A stretch of DNA of 64,000 nucleotides, taken from Anaeramoeba flamelloides (taxonomy: Eukaryota; Metamonada; Anaeramoebidae). Positions 22,561-42,077 of this stretch are shown piece after piece. The notes below the pieces were generated by a model. The model was not told the origin of the DNA. It ran no database searches and saw nothing but the letters and a program-made list of their open reading frames with translations. A program made the position numbers and the translations under genes. Every line of letters begins with the position of its first letter. The first letter of the stretch is position 1. The stretch is taken from assembly GCA_027625915.1 (NCBI GenBank), contig JANTQA010000010.1:1798001-1862000 (forward strand), written 5' to 3'.

Positions 22561-24338
22561 TATATTACAAAAGATTTCTAACAAATTTGCTTTCAAAATT
22601 CTTTTTTCAAATATTTTTATCAAACAAATACAAAACCAAGAATAAATTTTCAAAAATTAAAAGAAAGATGTTGAATTCTTGGAATCAAAAAACAGTTACA
22701 AAACATTCAACTGAAAGAAAAAGAAAAATTGAGTAAAAAAATTTCAATTCGAATTTAGAATTATTTAGGAGTTTTCAATATAATCCGAGGATAAATAATT
22801 ATCAAATACAACAAAAAAATCTTTATTTCTGAAGAAGAATTAAAAAAAATCCTATTTTCTAAACCAAAATAGAATTGGATGAATCAAATGACAATAGGGT
22901 TACAAAATACATTTTGAAAATTCTTTATAAATAAAAAATAATTAATTAATCAAAAATTTTGTAAACAAAAGTTTTTCCCGACAGAATGAAAAATAAAATT
23001 AAGTAAAGAAGAAGTAAGTGTATCAATTTTACAGATAAGATCAATAAATATATTATTTTTATTTATTTTTTCTTGATCAAATTTTTCATTTATTTTGATT
23101 GACATTTTTTAGTTAGGTATGTAAATATATTAGATTAGAATGTCTGACACTCTCAAATTTACAAATTAAAAGTTTTAATGTATTTGGTTTAAGAAATAAT
23201 GTGAAGAATTCAGTTTCGAAAAAATAGGGAACTCAAAATTTGAAAAATGTACTTACCCCCTTAACTTGGAAACCCTCAAAAGAAAAGATTGCTTTTTTTC
23301 TCTCAATTTATTTATTTGGTACTTTTTTTTTCTGATTATTGGGAATAAGAAGTAAAAACTAATACACCATTATTGAAAATACGATAATCTGATGAACTTG
23401 AATACATTTGAAGAATAAATATGAGTACTTTTCTTATTTCAATTTTGTAACTCTACCTCTAAAATAGTTTTTTTAAACCAATCTTATTAAGATCGACAAA
23501 CAAACAAAATTTCTTAACAATTCGAACCATAAAAAAGTTTTACCATTTTCATTTAAAGAGAAACAAAAAAAAATTATTAAGCTAAATGAAAAAGAAAGTA
23601 AAAATTTTATTCTCATTTGTTTGGACTTATCCTAAAAAATTAGAATTAAAAAGAAAGTTTTGTTTGTTGCTCAAGTGTTGCGATATCCATCCAAATATAC
23701 CAACCATTCTAAAATGGGACTTTCTCGATTCGGAAATATGGGGAAAAATTTGTAACCTTTTTAAACAATAAAAAAAAACTTTGTTTTTAAGATTAAGTCC
23801 TCCAAGCTTAAAAACTAAAAAAATTGATCCATCCAAACACACATAAAGAATGTTTTATATTGTATTGCTCTTACTAATTTTAGATTCAAGTTAAAATGTG
23901 ATTTTCCTGATCGGTTCATTAACGAATCAAAAGTTTTCAAAACGAGAAAAACTTAATAAAGGAAAAAATAAAATTTCAATAATTCTCTGTCTTATTTGTG
24001 AAATAAAAAAAAAATTTCATTGTAAAAAAGTCTAAATATTTCGAAATTTAAATTCTTAGAAAAGGGAATTAGGTGTTTTTTGAAATTATTTCAACAGTAA
24101 AAAAATATTCTATTTCAGAATTTACTTTAATAAAAGTGAAGTTTTGACTTGATCAAAAAGGCCAAAAAATTATTCGTTGTCTCCACACCTAAACACACTT
24201 TATTCAGAAAACTTTGCAACTAAACATTTTTTAAATTTCCAACAAAAAGAATTTTCTTTGTTTTAACCTATTTATTAATTCTTTTTCTTAAATCTTTTAC
24301 ATTTTCAAAATCGAAGATTAGACCCAATTTCAGTTTCG

Positions 24339-25831
24339 ATGTCATCTGTTTTCATGGAAAGTTATTTGTACCGCTACTCAAGTAAGATTTTGATTGACAA
24401 GTTTTTCTTTTTGTGTCTTTTTATTAATCAACCATTATCTGCGTCTGATTTTCATTAAATTATTTGTAATTAGGTGGATGGAAATCAAAAAAAAAACGAT
24501 ACATTGTTTTAGACAAACAGTACCTTTACGACTACAAAAACGAAAAAGACTATAAACAAAAAAAACGGGCTACGGAATTTATAAATCTAAGTAGGTACAC
24601 CTGCCGTAAAATTTCTCCTTTAAATAAAAAAAAATCGATTTATTTCCAATTAACGCACCCTTCAAGAGTTTGCGTCTATTTGTCCTGTGACGATTTTAAC
24701 AATGGGAGGCTATGGATCCGTAAGCTGTCTAAGGCAATACCAGAAAATTCGATCACAACCCAAACACAAAATAAAGTAGCAACAACCCCCAAAAAAATTG
24801 AGAATCCAAATATAAATCAAAAACAACAATACACAACAAACCAAAACGAAAAACAAAGCCAAGGCCAAAATCAAAATCAACAAAATCAGAATTCTTATCA
24901 ACAATCTTACCAAAGGCAGCAAACACAACAATCTTATCTGAGTCAGAATAAAAATCCAAATTTCAACCAAAAACAACAATACACAACAAACCAAAGCCAA
25001 GGCCAAAATCAACAAACTCGCAATTCGTATCAACAGTCTTACCAAAGGCAGCAAACACAACAATCTTATCTGAATCAAAATAAGAATCTAAATTTCAACC
25101 AAAAACAACAATACACAACAGGCCAAAACGAAAACCAAAGCCAAACCCAAAATCAACAAACCCGCAATTCATATCAACAATCTTACCAAAGGCAGCAAAT
25201 ACAACAAACCAAGCCTGAGACTTCTCAAAAATATTATCCTACAAACCAACAAAACAACTACCAAACCAACCATACCTATTCGAAGAAAAATCTCACTTTT
25301 TCTCAATCACAATACAAGTTACCACAACAAAAATTTCAAAAAGTGGGAATACTACAACGACCAAAGTCACTGCCCATTTCCTCAAATCCAAAGAATCGTT
25401 TACAACCAAAAAATATCCTGAATCAAAGTACATTGTACTCAAGAAATACACAATCATTTAATAAAAAGGAAATTGAACAGCGTTTTCAACAAGATCAATC
25501 ACAACTAAAACTTAAAAGTGTATTAAACAAATATAAAAAACAAAACCAAACACAATATACGATCCCCACAGACAATATTTTTTTTACAAATAAAGATAAC
25601 AAAGGTAAACAATTTGATTTTTGTTTTTTTTATCAACAAATTTCACCTTTTTAAAAATTATAAGGGTAACAGTCTAAATACAAACCAAATTACAGCTTTT
25701 CAGGATATCTTTTGAATCAAAATCCAGATCTCTATTGTCAAAAATTAAAATTTAAAAAACAAAAAACAAAAAACAAAAAAACAAAAAAAATTCAACATCT
25801 CTTTCCAAGAAAAACAGTATTTTCGAATTGA
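24339..25831 (+). CDS. PH-domain protein with tandemly repeated Q/N-rich tail
   Basis: Exons 24339-24381, 24474-25604 and probably 25704-25831 (433 aa). Exon 1 (14 codons plus one base) joins to give MESYLYRYSSGWKSKKKRYI, the start of a pleckstrin-homology domain. It runs on with LDKQYLYDYKNEKD, EFINLSRYTC and YLSCDDFNNGRLWIRKLS, with the family's C-terminal helix Trp in place (residues about 6-103). PH domains bind phosphoinositides or proteins at membranes. Residues about 130-290 are Q/N/Y-rich with three copies of a roughly 45-residue unit (NQKQQYTTNQ, then SYQQSYQRQQTQQSYL), a prion-like, probably disordered tail. Introns are 92 bp (GTAAGA..TTAG) and 99 bp (GTAAAC..TTTTCAG), both phase 1. 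If intron 2 is not removed, translation ends at 25654 with an F-rich tail. The ligand is unknown. Confidence 0.78.
24805..25215 (+). repeat. in-frame tandem repeat, about 135 bp x 3
   Basis: Three consecutive copies of a unit containing AACCAAAAACAACAATACAC and CAATCTTACCAAAGGCAGCA, highly similar at DNA level. This indicates recent expansion by unequal exchange or slippage rather than old protein-level selection alone. It encodes the Q/N-rich tail of the PH protein. Confidence 0.85.
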
Positions 25832-26228
25832 GCTGTTGTAAAACAACAAAGAAAAAAAATTTAACTTTTAAAATTGTTTACCACTCTTCAAACAAAATAA
25901 AAATCGAATTTTGGAATTTAAGGAGAAAAAAACAGTTTGCCAAAAGTCTTCAAAAAGAAAATTAAAAGCTCATATAATTCATGAGCAAACTTACGTACTT
26001 AAGTTCTCAAATCCTATTTAGGGTTTTTTTAAAACTTTTTCTTTTTATTTTTGGAAAATGGCAATCTACTTATACAGAGCCCATTAAGCAAATATGCCAT
26101 TCCAAATTTAGAAAACTGAAAACGGAAAACGAAAAAAAAAAAAAAAAAATTTAAACAGATCATATTTAAGAATTGAAAAAAAAATAAGACAGGTCATGAA
26201 AATAAGTCAAGATCATTATTAATTGTTA

Positions 26229-26466
26229 ATACTATTTGTTGCAAAATAAAAGGAACAAAATTTTCATTCAGCTTTCCTAATAAAAACAAAAAAATCCTTA
26301 AAAATTTCAAATTTTTAATTCTTAAAACAAGCTTAAATTAATAATTAACCTATCAGAATTGAAGTCTTTCTAGATATATTTTAATTCTTGAGAGACGTTT
26401 TATTTTTGGAAAGCCAAATGAAAATTTTGTTCCATTTATTTTACAATCAACAGTACTGATAAATTC
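26229..26466. mobile_element. MITE family 2, copy with about 50-bp TIRs
   Basis: The left arm TTGCAAAATAAAAGGAACAA through GCTTTCC is mirrored by GGAAAGCC..TTTTGTTCC..ATTTTACAATCAACAGTA at the right. The arms are about 50 bp with a few mismatches around a core of about 135 bp. Related copies are 14399-14634 and 34441-34733. Confidence 0.7.
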
Positions 26467-27089
26467 TAATAAATGGTTGAAAATTTTTACTTGAATATCC
26501 TTTTTGAAATTATTAGACTCAACTTTGAAGAAAGCATTTTATGAAGTCAACTGTTAAGAAACTCTATAAAATTAGTTGTTTTTCAAAATATTCTTTGTCC
26601 TGGACTGATTGATAAGAAATAGTTTGAAGATTTATAAAAATGGAAAATGAACTAAAAATTTTTTGAAATTATTTCGAATTTATCAGTATGAAGAAAAAAA
26701 AAAAATCAAACCCTTTTTATAATATTGCAATACCGCATGTTTTCTGATCTCTTTGTATTTTTCAAAAATACAAATATTTTTAAAAAAAAGAATTGTTGTT
26801 TTTATTTTATTGATTAATGTAGTGTTTGAATTTTTTTAAAAGTTATCGTGATAATAATATATTTTGGGTTTCTATCAAAAAACATGAACTTCAAAACGAA
26901 CACACACTTTGGGGAACCTTTACTGGAATTTGAATTGTAAATGAGTTAAAATTTCAGACGAATTATCCATTTATCCATTCTGAAATATTTCTTTTGGATT
27001 TCTTGGTGAAACCCAAACAAAATATACCATTATATTCCTAATAAGGAAATAACTGTCATTATTTCCCTGTTTGAAGGGAAATATCGCTA

Positions 27090-27194
27090 ATATTTTTCAC
27101 AGAATGAATCTTGAAAGATATTTGGATATCTACACTCGTGCTAAAGCCCTCGTGATATCCAAATATCTTTCAAGATTCATTCTGTGAAAAATAT
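27090..27194. repeat. perfect 41-bp inverted repeat with 23-base loop
   Basis: Bases 27090-27130 are exactly complementary to 27154-27194. The arm contains TCACAGAATGAATCTTGAAA. The loop (TACACTCGTGCTAAAGCCCT..) is much richer in G+C than the surroundings. Weaker complementarity continues outward for about 10 bases (GAAATATC at both outer ends). It could be a small mobile hairpin or a structured RNA. Confidence 0.9.
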
Positions 27195-27386
27195 AAGATA
27201 TTTCACGAAAACAAGAGAAATACAAAAAGTTTTGTCCTGACAGCTTACTTGATAAAAAAACGAAAACGAAAAATTGTAGATCTAAATACTTTATTGTTTT
27301 TAAATATTAGAGAAGTTACGAGTTCTTCTTTTTTGGTTTACTTTTTAAAAAAAATAATTTACTAATGAGAATAAATGAAATCAGGT

Positions 27387-27571
27387 TTAAACGTTATTTG
27401 AGAAGCATTTAAATTTCTTTTGTTTTTCTGTTTGAAGATCCAATATTTTCAAAATGAATAACGCACACAGCATCAACCTGAAAATTAACCAACAATTGTT
27501 TTTTCGAATATTTCTTCCAATAGTTTGGGTTTCAACAAATCCTTCTCTACAAGTTTTGTTTCTATCCACAA
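27387..27571 (-). pseudogene. coding-like fragment, unrecognised
   Basis: On the minus strand, after an AAAACAG acceptor-like site, a frame reads LWIETKLVEKDLLKPKLL and continues as helix-like EEIFEKTIV to a stop. Immediately after TTTTCAG a second good-looking frame follows (VDAVCVIHFENIGSSN..) and stops. The two would join only by removing 16 bases, too short for the introns seen here. Best read as a decayed or incompletely understood exon pair. Confidence 0.25.
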
Positions 27572-27575
27572 ATTC

Positions 27576-27606
<31 letters not shown>

Positions 27607-28768
27607 GATTTTCTGAATTAAAACCAATGAACATACGTTTCAATTAAAAGTGTATACCTCTTCCCAAATTTGAAATATTATTCAATTTCTTTGATATTCT
27701 CTATTTGGTGTTCCTTGGACAAATAATTGTTCTTTTTCTTTTTACTTTTGTTCCAAAAATAACTAAAAAGTGAGTTATTTTAATCAAAAGAAAAAAAATG
27801 AAAACACAAAGATTTTTTTTCAACCTTTTATATTATTTGAACCTAGAGCCACTGGTATTTTTCAACTTTTTACAAGTGGATTTAAAACACTGAATATTAA
27901 TGAAAACATTAAAACTTTGATCATTTAAACGTACTTTCCAACAACTTTTTTTTTACAAAATCATCACTTCTCTAAAGACTCAGAACCAAAAGAGAACTCC
28001 ATTTAAACACTTCTTTTCCATTTTATAACTGAGAAGGTTTTTTTTTGGAGTTATAAAAAATTGACTAGACTGTTCAAAATATAAAATGGAAAAGTTGTTT
28101 GGCAAACCTGGATTCAACATTTAGAACACGTTCCTACTCTTTAGATCTAATTTTAAAAATTTGTCAAGAATTATACTGCTTTTTGAGATACACCTAAAAT
28201 CCACCCACGGGTATTACTAACCATAAATACTCCTTTTGGTGAAGTAATATCGCTAATACTTTGTAAAGTGGGTATCCACTTTTCTTTTCATTTTTTGGAT
28301 TTTTTTCCGTGGAGGGACATAACTAACAAATAAATAGAGATCACGGACTACAATCTATTTCTTTGCAAACCTCTGTTTGTAAAAGAAAAATAGGGAATAA
28401 GAAAATGAATTGAAAATTTTTTCCGATTTATTCTTCAAACACCAGTATTTTGTAAAATGAACTTTTTGAAAAAATCTGAAAAAACTTCAAGCAAAAATAG
28501 AAAAAAAAAATTTTTTTTAAAAATTTCCTTTTTGTCTTTACCAAGAACTCTAAATTATAAAAATTTTCCTTTCAATTAGATAAAACCTCCAAGAAAATGC
28601 AAAAAACAAACAGTACCACTCACGAATAGAACAACTTCAAAACCTAAATAAAAAACACACAATTATTTCAAACTCAGATAAAACTTCAACCCGAAAAACA
28701 ATAAATATTTTCAACAAATTTTTCAAAACAACATTTCAATCCTTTGAAAAACAATAAAGCACACAAAC

Positions 28769-28873
28769 ATGGTTTATTGCACACACTGTATAACTAAACA
28801 ATTTTTTTATGAACTCAGTAATAAGCCTACCAAAAGTTCCTTAAAGTTAGTAGTCGACAGAATACCCATTTAA
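28769..28873 (+). CDS. possible small ORF or first exon with CxxC motif
   Basis: ATG opens a 34-codon frame beginning MVYCTHCITKQFFYEL. The CxxC at residues 4-7 resembles the start of a zinc ribbon. A GTAATA donor after ..GAA CTC A would be phase 1 like most introns here, with a CCCTAG acceptor about 70 bp on. However, the second half of a zinc ribbon was not found downstream. It may be a gene relic or chance. Confidence 0.2.
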   Translation: MVYCTHCITKQFFYELSNKPTKSSLKLVVDRIPI

Positions 28874-29659
28874 TTGTTGGTAACCCTAGGTAGATCTTCC
28901 TATTTTGAAAAAAATGAGAGTTTCCGAGGGGTTTGATATGAATTTGGACAATTATACTTTTTATTTCTTGTTTTTTGGTTGATTGGAGTTTATTTTGTCC
29001 AAGTGTAATTTAATTAATCATCATTCTAATTAAGTATATACTTACAATTTCAAGAGTTTGATTCTTAAATAAAAGAAATTATTAATCAAGGACTAAACTA
29101 TTTCCCTAATATTAACAATTACTAATGATCTAGACTTATTTTCATTCCCTGACTTATTTTTTTATTCAATACTGTACTGGTAATTGAAAAATAAAGAGAT
29201 CAAAATTTTCTTTCATCCTTCCTAAAAAAATACACAACCCAAGAACTTAAACAAATCATCAAAAGTCCCAATTCTAAAAAGGAATAATAATAATATAAGC
29301 TTATTTGGGTAAATGAAAAATTTAAAGTTTGCTTTAGGCTTTGAAAACCTTTTTTTTGGAAAGCAGAATGAAAGTTTTTTTACATTTATTTTTCAAAAAA
29401 TAGTAATGATCAAATGAAAGTTTTAAAGAATTCTTTTTTTTTTTTGTTAGTGAAAAACAAATAATAAATAGTGTCATTTTCTTATGAAAAAAATGAAAAT
29501 TTTTCATTTCCTTTTTTCCAACATTTGCCTTTCTTCATATATAGTGTTGTGAAAAAATAAAAAGATCTTGACAAAATCAATCCTTTATAAAAAGGAAAAT
29601 TTTCAAATGGTAATTTGGCTCTTCTTTATTGAAATTTTGAGAAAAAAATATATTTATAT

Positions 29660-30090
29660 ATATATTATTATTGAAAAAGTGTATATTACACTCTAAGTTG
29701 CCCTTAGAATTAAATCCCCTTTCATAAATTTAAGAGTAAAATCATAGATTTCACGATTATTAATGAATGAAAATAATTTCAAACTATCACAGTTTAAAAT
29801 TAATTCATTAAGATTTATTTCTTTTAATGTATTGTTGAAAAATTAATCTATTTTTTTCATAAGAAGGGCATACCCATAATAAATGATTAATATTTTCTAT
29901 AATTTTCTTTTGTTGATATTTTAAACATAAAGGACAAAATTTGATTTGAGCTTTTATCTATTACATTATAATATCTATTTAGGCAATTAGTAAATGTCCT
30001 GAATTTTAGAACTGTTGAACTTGAGGTATACCTTTAATAACTTTGGGTTTTAAATAAAGATTTTTGATATTTTATTATTGTGAAATATTT
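29660..30090 (-). mobile_element. LINE 3' end with reverse-transcriptase zinc-knuckle (zf-RVT)
   Basis: The minus strand reads FCPLCLKYQQKKIIENINHL, then LWVCPSYEKNRLIF and a stop. This is the C-x2-C ... H-x3-W-x-C-P pattern that closes many non-LTR retrotransposon reverse transcriptases. About 250 bp of 3' untranslated sequence follows, ending TAGAGTGTAATATACAC and TTCAATAATAAT. The upstream part is out of frame, so the copy is 5'-truncated and dead. It is the best-preserved zinc-knuckle copy here and defines the family also found at 2938-3600. Confidence 0.8.
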
Positions 30091-30519
30091 TTGCAAAAAT
30101 ATATTTTTTTAATTAGGATTCTAACCGAGTAAAATCCAATAAACAGAAATTAGCACATTTTTTTGGTAAACAAAAAAAAAACGATCTGAACTTGCTGATT
30201 GTTGAATATTACTTTAACTTTTAGGTTTATATTTGATACCTTTGGAGAATTTCAAGACAATACAAATTGTTAAAATGTAAATTTTAACTGACTTTAATTT
30301 TTACACTTTGTATATTTGGATAAACCATTTTCTCCTTTAAAAATTCAAATTTGAGTTGAAATGTTCCAAAACGAAAATACATAAAAATCAATGACTTTTC
30401 AGTTTGTTTTCAAACAATCATGAAATTTAACATAAGGGTAAAAATATTATGCTGAAAAAAAGATGAAGTTAAAGTAGTATAAGAGGCCAAAAGAAAAAAA
30501 ATGATTTTTTTTATTTATT

Positions 30520-31080
30520 GATGGAAGAAGTGTAAATTACGCTCTAGATGTCCTTTTACTTAAATTTCCTCAAAGGTAATTTAAACGTAAAATCATAGAT
30601 TTCACAATTGTTCATGGGAAAAGACATACCTAAAATTTTTTTATGTTTAAAAAAGCAAAAGTAAAAAATTGAAAAGGAAAAAGAAAAAAGAAAAAAGAAA
30701 AAAGAAAAAAAAAAAAAGAAATTTAAAAAGGGTTTATAAGAAGCAATTGGTAAAAAATCAAAAAAAAAAAACAATGCTATCTTTAATTAAGTACTCCCAA
30801 AATCACAGTCACGATACTTTTGGTTGATTTAATAATTTGATAATTGATCATGAATATTAACTTGGGGATCGTTGTTGAAGTTGTTATAATTTCTTTTTTT
30901 TTTGATCTTATTTGCATTAAACCTTTGGTCATTTTTAGCCTTTGTTTTTTTGTTTTTATTTTCAAGTAATCCATACTTTCGTGTTTCGGTGTCACATTAT
31001 TAGCAAGTAACCACTTGATCTTTTTCCTCTGTAGCTTTTCTTCTTCCCAATATAAAAAAGATTCAGTCAGGGGAAAAATG
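30520..31080 (-). mobile_element. LINE-related element sharing the same 3' end, different body
   Basis: The first roughly 100 bp (TGGAAGAAGTGTAAATTAC .. ATCATAGATTTCAC) match the 3' end of the LINE at 29660-30090. The rest instead matches the reverse complement of 40400-40730 (for example ATGCTATCTTTAATTAAGTA) and the 63360-63950 copy. This may be a non-autonomous (SINE-like) derivative using the LINE tail, or a divergent subfamily. No intact ORF. Confidence 0.6.
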
Positions 31081-31702
31081 GAAAAAAAATAAAAAAAATG
31101 ATTTTTAATTTTTACCTTGATCTGGATGATAATTCTGAAATTTTTTGGATCAATAAATGTCTTTCAAAAAAATTATAAATATTTCATTTTTTGGTTTTCA
31201 AACAAATCACTTAACTTAATATGATAATATTTTTTTTTCAAAAAAAACAAAAATATATTAGATTAAAACTAACTATCAATAATATTATACGCACCATTGA
31301 AACAAGAAGGATAAAAAAAAACTTAATGGTAATATTTTTAAAAAAAACGAAAACTTCATAGCAATATTGTTTATGGTCTTTTAATATTATTAAAATAATA
31401 ACCTTAATGAAAAAACTGGTATTTCTGAAATAAACAAATTTTTTGCATTAAATTTTCAAAAACTATTTTTAATTACCACAAAAATAATTGATTTAAAAAT
31501 ATAAATTTTCTTTATTATTTTTTTTCCACCTGAAATTATCTAAATTTAAATTCTCAATTTATTTGCAAAAATTTCATCTCTCTCTCTTTATGAAATCATT
31601 ATTAATATTATAGTATTTTATATTGGTATCGTATCACAATTAAACACACTAAATTTTTCTTCGGAATCCTTTTCCATAATTCTCAGCAATCAAAAAATCA
31701 AC

Positions 31703-39181
<7,479 letters not shown>

Positions 39182-40173
39182 CTTCTTTCTTGATCACTTT
39201 TTTTATCTCGTTTTTTTTTTTTTTTTGAAATAATTCCTCTTATTCTTTTCATCCAAAAATGTTTTTTTTTTTATTATTTCGAATTTGAAAATTATTTTTA
39301 AATTTTGAAATGCTTTCTTTCCTCATTTCCATTATAATATTTAATAAAATTAATATTTAATTTCGTTTTTCTTTTTCTTTTTTTTTTTCTTTTCTTTAAT
39401 AATTTTATCTTTTATTGTAATATTAGTTGTCTAATTTAATGTTAATACTTTATTTTTTTTTCAATAAAAGGATTTTTTTTATTAAAGCGATTTGTAAAAA
39501 TGTTATAAAAAGGTTTTTAAAATCATGGTGACACTTTTACAAAAAGTGAATTGAATGATTTTTTGATATTTAATTTGTTTCTGTAAAATGTACCAAAAAA
39601 AATTTTTACAAATTTCAATTATTTTTTCTAATTGATCTTTAAAGAAGAACCAATAAAGAAACAAGTCAAATAAAATACATAAAAGTAGACCTGGTAATGG
39701 TATAATAGAAATCTAATTAATCAATATATTTTCTCCAAAATTTGAAAAACTTAAATTCTTTGAGAAATATTTCGTCAAAATATATATGTTCATTTTAATC
39801 TTCAATTGTAGAAACAAAGAAAAGTTTAATAGCTATCAATATGATTTATCTCAAACCATTATTAGTGTTTCCATAACATTCGAATAAAATATTTTACTTT
39901 CTTGATATAAATCTGGTATTGAAAATTATTTTTTTTTACAGAACAATTCGGTCTCAAAAGATAAAAAGAAATAATCAAAATCTGAAGAATTGATTTCAAT
40001 TTTGAAAATTGTCAAAATATATTTTTCCTTCCCAAATCGATTTAATCCTATTAAACATATCTAATACACTCATTACAACTGGACTCTTTGTCTGGAAAAT
40101 AATGTATTTTTGAAGTTTTTTAGAATAATGGTTTTTTTTTCCTTTTTTTTTAGTAGTAAAAACTTTCCAGATA

Positions 40174-40370
40174 AACTAAATTTCATAATAAATGCCCAAT
40201 TTTTTTTTACTTTATTTTATTTTATTTTTAGACAAAAAACAAATATTTCTAGTGTATAGAACTGAATATTAAATTAGTGATTTTTTTATTATAATCTATA
40301 ACTTCGATTATTAAAAAGAATTATTTTCAAAATTTGATTTTTAATGGGACTATTATTTTGAAATGGGGTT
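40174..40370. mobile_element. MITE family 4, short form, 197 bp
   Basis: The left end AACTAAATTTCATAATAAAT and the inverted right end AACCCCATTTCAAAATAATA, flanked by TA. Aligns along its length with 36940-37149 (for example AAACAAATATTTC and AGTGTATAGAACT). Confidence 0.8.
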
Positions 40371-40399
40371 TATTTGAGAGGTATAGTTAAAAAGGGAAA

Positions 40400-40730
40400 G
40401 GTAGAAGTTTTTTGTTACGATTACAGGTAGATACTAAAAAAAAACAATAGTAAGACGATCTTGAAAATAAAAACGAAAAAGCAAAGCAATGAAATAGAAA
40501 AAAGGTTTAAAAAAAATTACATTTGATTAAAACGAAAAAAAGAAATTTAAGCAATTAAAAAACTAGATCCCCAATTAAGATTCAAGATTAATTATCATAT
40601 TAAATTGAATAAACCAAAGGTGTCATCACAGTATTTTAGGAGTACTTAATTAAAGATAGCATTGTTTTTTTTTTTTGGTTTTTTTATCGATTGCATCTTA
40701 TAAACCCTGTTTCTTTTGTTTTTATTTTAT
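40400..40730 (+). mobile_element. LINE-related body, inverted copy of 30720-31000
   Basis: The reverse complement shares GCTATCTTTAATTAAGTACT, CTTTGGTTTATTCAA and TTTTTATTTTCAAG with 30775-30965. The typical 3' end with TTCAATAATAAT was not found next to it, so it is incomplete or rearranged. No intact ORF. Confidence 0.5.
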
Positions 40731-41307
40731 CAAAACATATTGTTTTTTTTTTTTGGATTTCTGATTTTTTTATTATATATAGTAGGATGAATAACATATG
40801 TTGTCAACCTTTAACCCCTGACAAAAATTTAACTCGTGTTTCCTGTTTTTTTTTTTTTTTCAGTTTTGTGTTATTGAAAGATTGCAAAGGCACATACATA
40901 TATTCTTGATTCATATTCAAATTAATTTTTCTGGTTAGATCTTTGATAAGTGATAATGAGATTTAAAATAATAAAACTTGTTCTTTCAAAAATTTCGTCC
41001 ATTTAACAAAATTTTGATCAAAATTTATTTACTTAAATTTTCTCAAATAAAATGTAATTTTTCTCATTAGCTTCTAAAAAAAATATCTAGCATTTTTATT
41101 TTTCAAGATCTTTATAATTCTTTTTTAAAGAATTTTTTCAAGAACTCTTTTCCTTGTTTCTAAGTTATTATCATCCAATTGATTTTTTTCTTTTTTTTCT
41201 TACAGTTAGCCAATTTTTTTTTTAAGTAATCAAATTTTGGTAAGGCATGAAAGAAAAAAAATTAGAAGTTTATTGAATGTAGATTGGATCATATTTGGAT
41301 AAACAAT

Positions 41308-41402
41308 TGTCATTCAGCGAATGCTCTACCTTCAGAAAATAATCTCTATTAAATTGTTTTACCTAAATTTAATAGAATTTGAGAGCATTTTGTGACAATT
41401 TC
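41308..41402. repeat. imperfect inverted repeat
   Basis: AATTGTCATTCAGCGAATGC pairs with GCATTTTGTGACAATT about 60 bases on. AATTGTCA and GAATGCTCT-like segments are shared by both arms. Possibly a small MITE remnant. Confidence 0.45.
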
Positions 41403-42077
41403 TTAGATTTGAAAGACCCTATTTATTTTCAGTATAAAACACTTATTTCCAGATAATGTATCCTAATTTAGATATTGTTCAAAAAAAAATAATGGAGACT
41501 ATTTCAACCTTAAGGACTACGTTCAAGGTGAAAATAGTGAAATAATGTATAAAATCACCTCTGAATAAGTTATGTAATCCAAGTAATATTTGTCCAACAA
41601 GTATAATTTCTTCTAGAAAAAATGTGAAATTTTCACAATTTTAACAATTTTCACAATTTTTACCTTGTTAGATCATGCTAAATTTTGATTTTAATATTCT
41701 AGAATTTTCTTTTCAACTTTCGAAACTCACACTATTTTCTAGAGTTGTTCTACATATTTTTTAAATTTTCTTTTACAAGTTTGAAATGTTCACAAATTTG
41801 AACTTGCACTCAAAAATCCCCAAAAGCCATTTTTTATACTTATTTTTTTGTTATTTTCAATTTTCCTTTTCATTGAAAAACAAAGAAATATAGTCTGGTG
41901 AAAAAAAGTATTCGTGAAAAGGTAAAGACGACAAAAAATGTTTTTTTTTTTGTCCAATTTCTCCTGTGTGAAAATTTTTTTTGAGAAGCGAAAGTCAAAT
42001 AACTGTCTTCATTGTTTTGATTTGGAAAAAATCTCCTTGTTGTGTTATGAGTCTGGCCTGGAAGAACGAGAAATATC

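Larger units (their letters stand above)
19370..24338. other. intergenic region with dispersed repeats
   Basis: No gene recognised in about 5 kb. It contains an (AT)n run near 20050-20074, a repeat shared in inverted orientation with 58570-58870 (20930-21200), a MITE (21645-21832) and a repeat shared with 49190-49350 and 49951-50000 (22290-22560). The ORFs here fall within those repeats or are compositional. Confidence 0.6.
25832..31702. other. repeat-rich intergenic region
   Basis: No firmly identified gene in 5.9 kb. It holds a MITE (26229-26466), a perfect hairpin (27090-27194), coding-like fragments on the minus strand (about 27390-27570) and plus strand (28769-28873), and two LINE-related copies (29660-30090 and 30520-31080). 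The remaining sequence is AT-rich without recognisable content. Confidence 0.6.

Noticed and set aside
24710..25078. Minus-strand ORF rich in L, I and F opposite the Q/N repeat
   Set aside because: Mirror image of CAA/AAC-rich codons of the PH-protein tail; changes with the repeat and has no motif.
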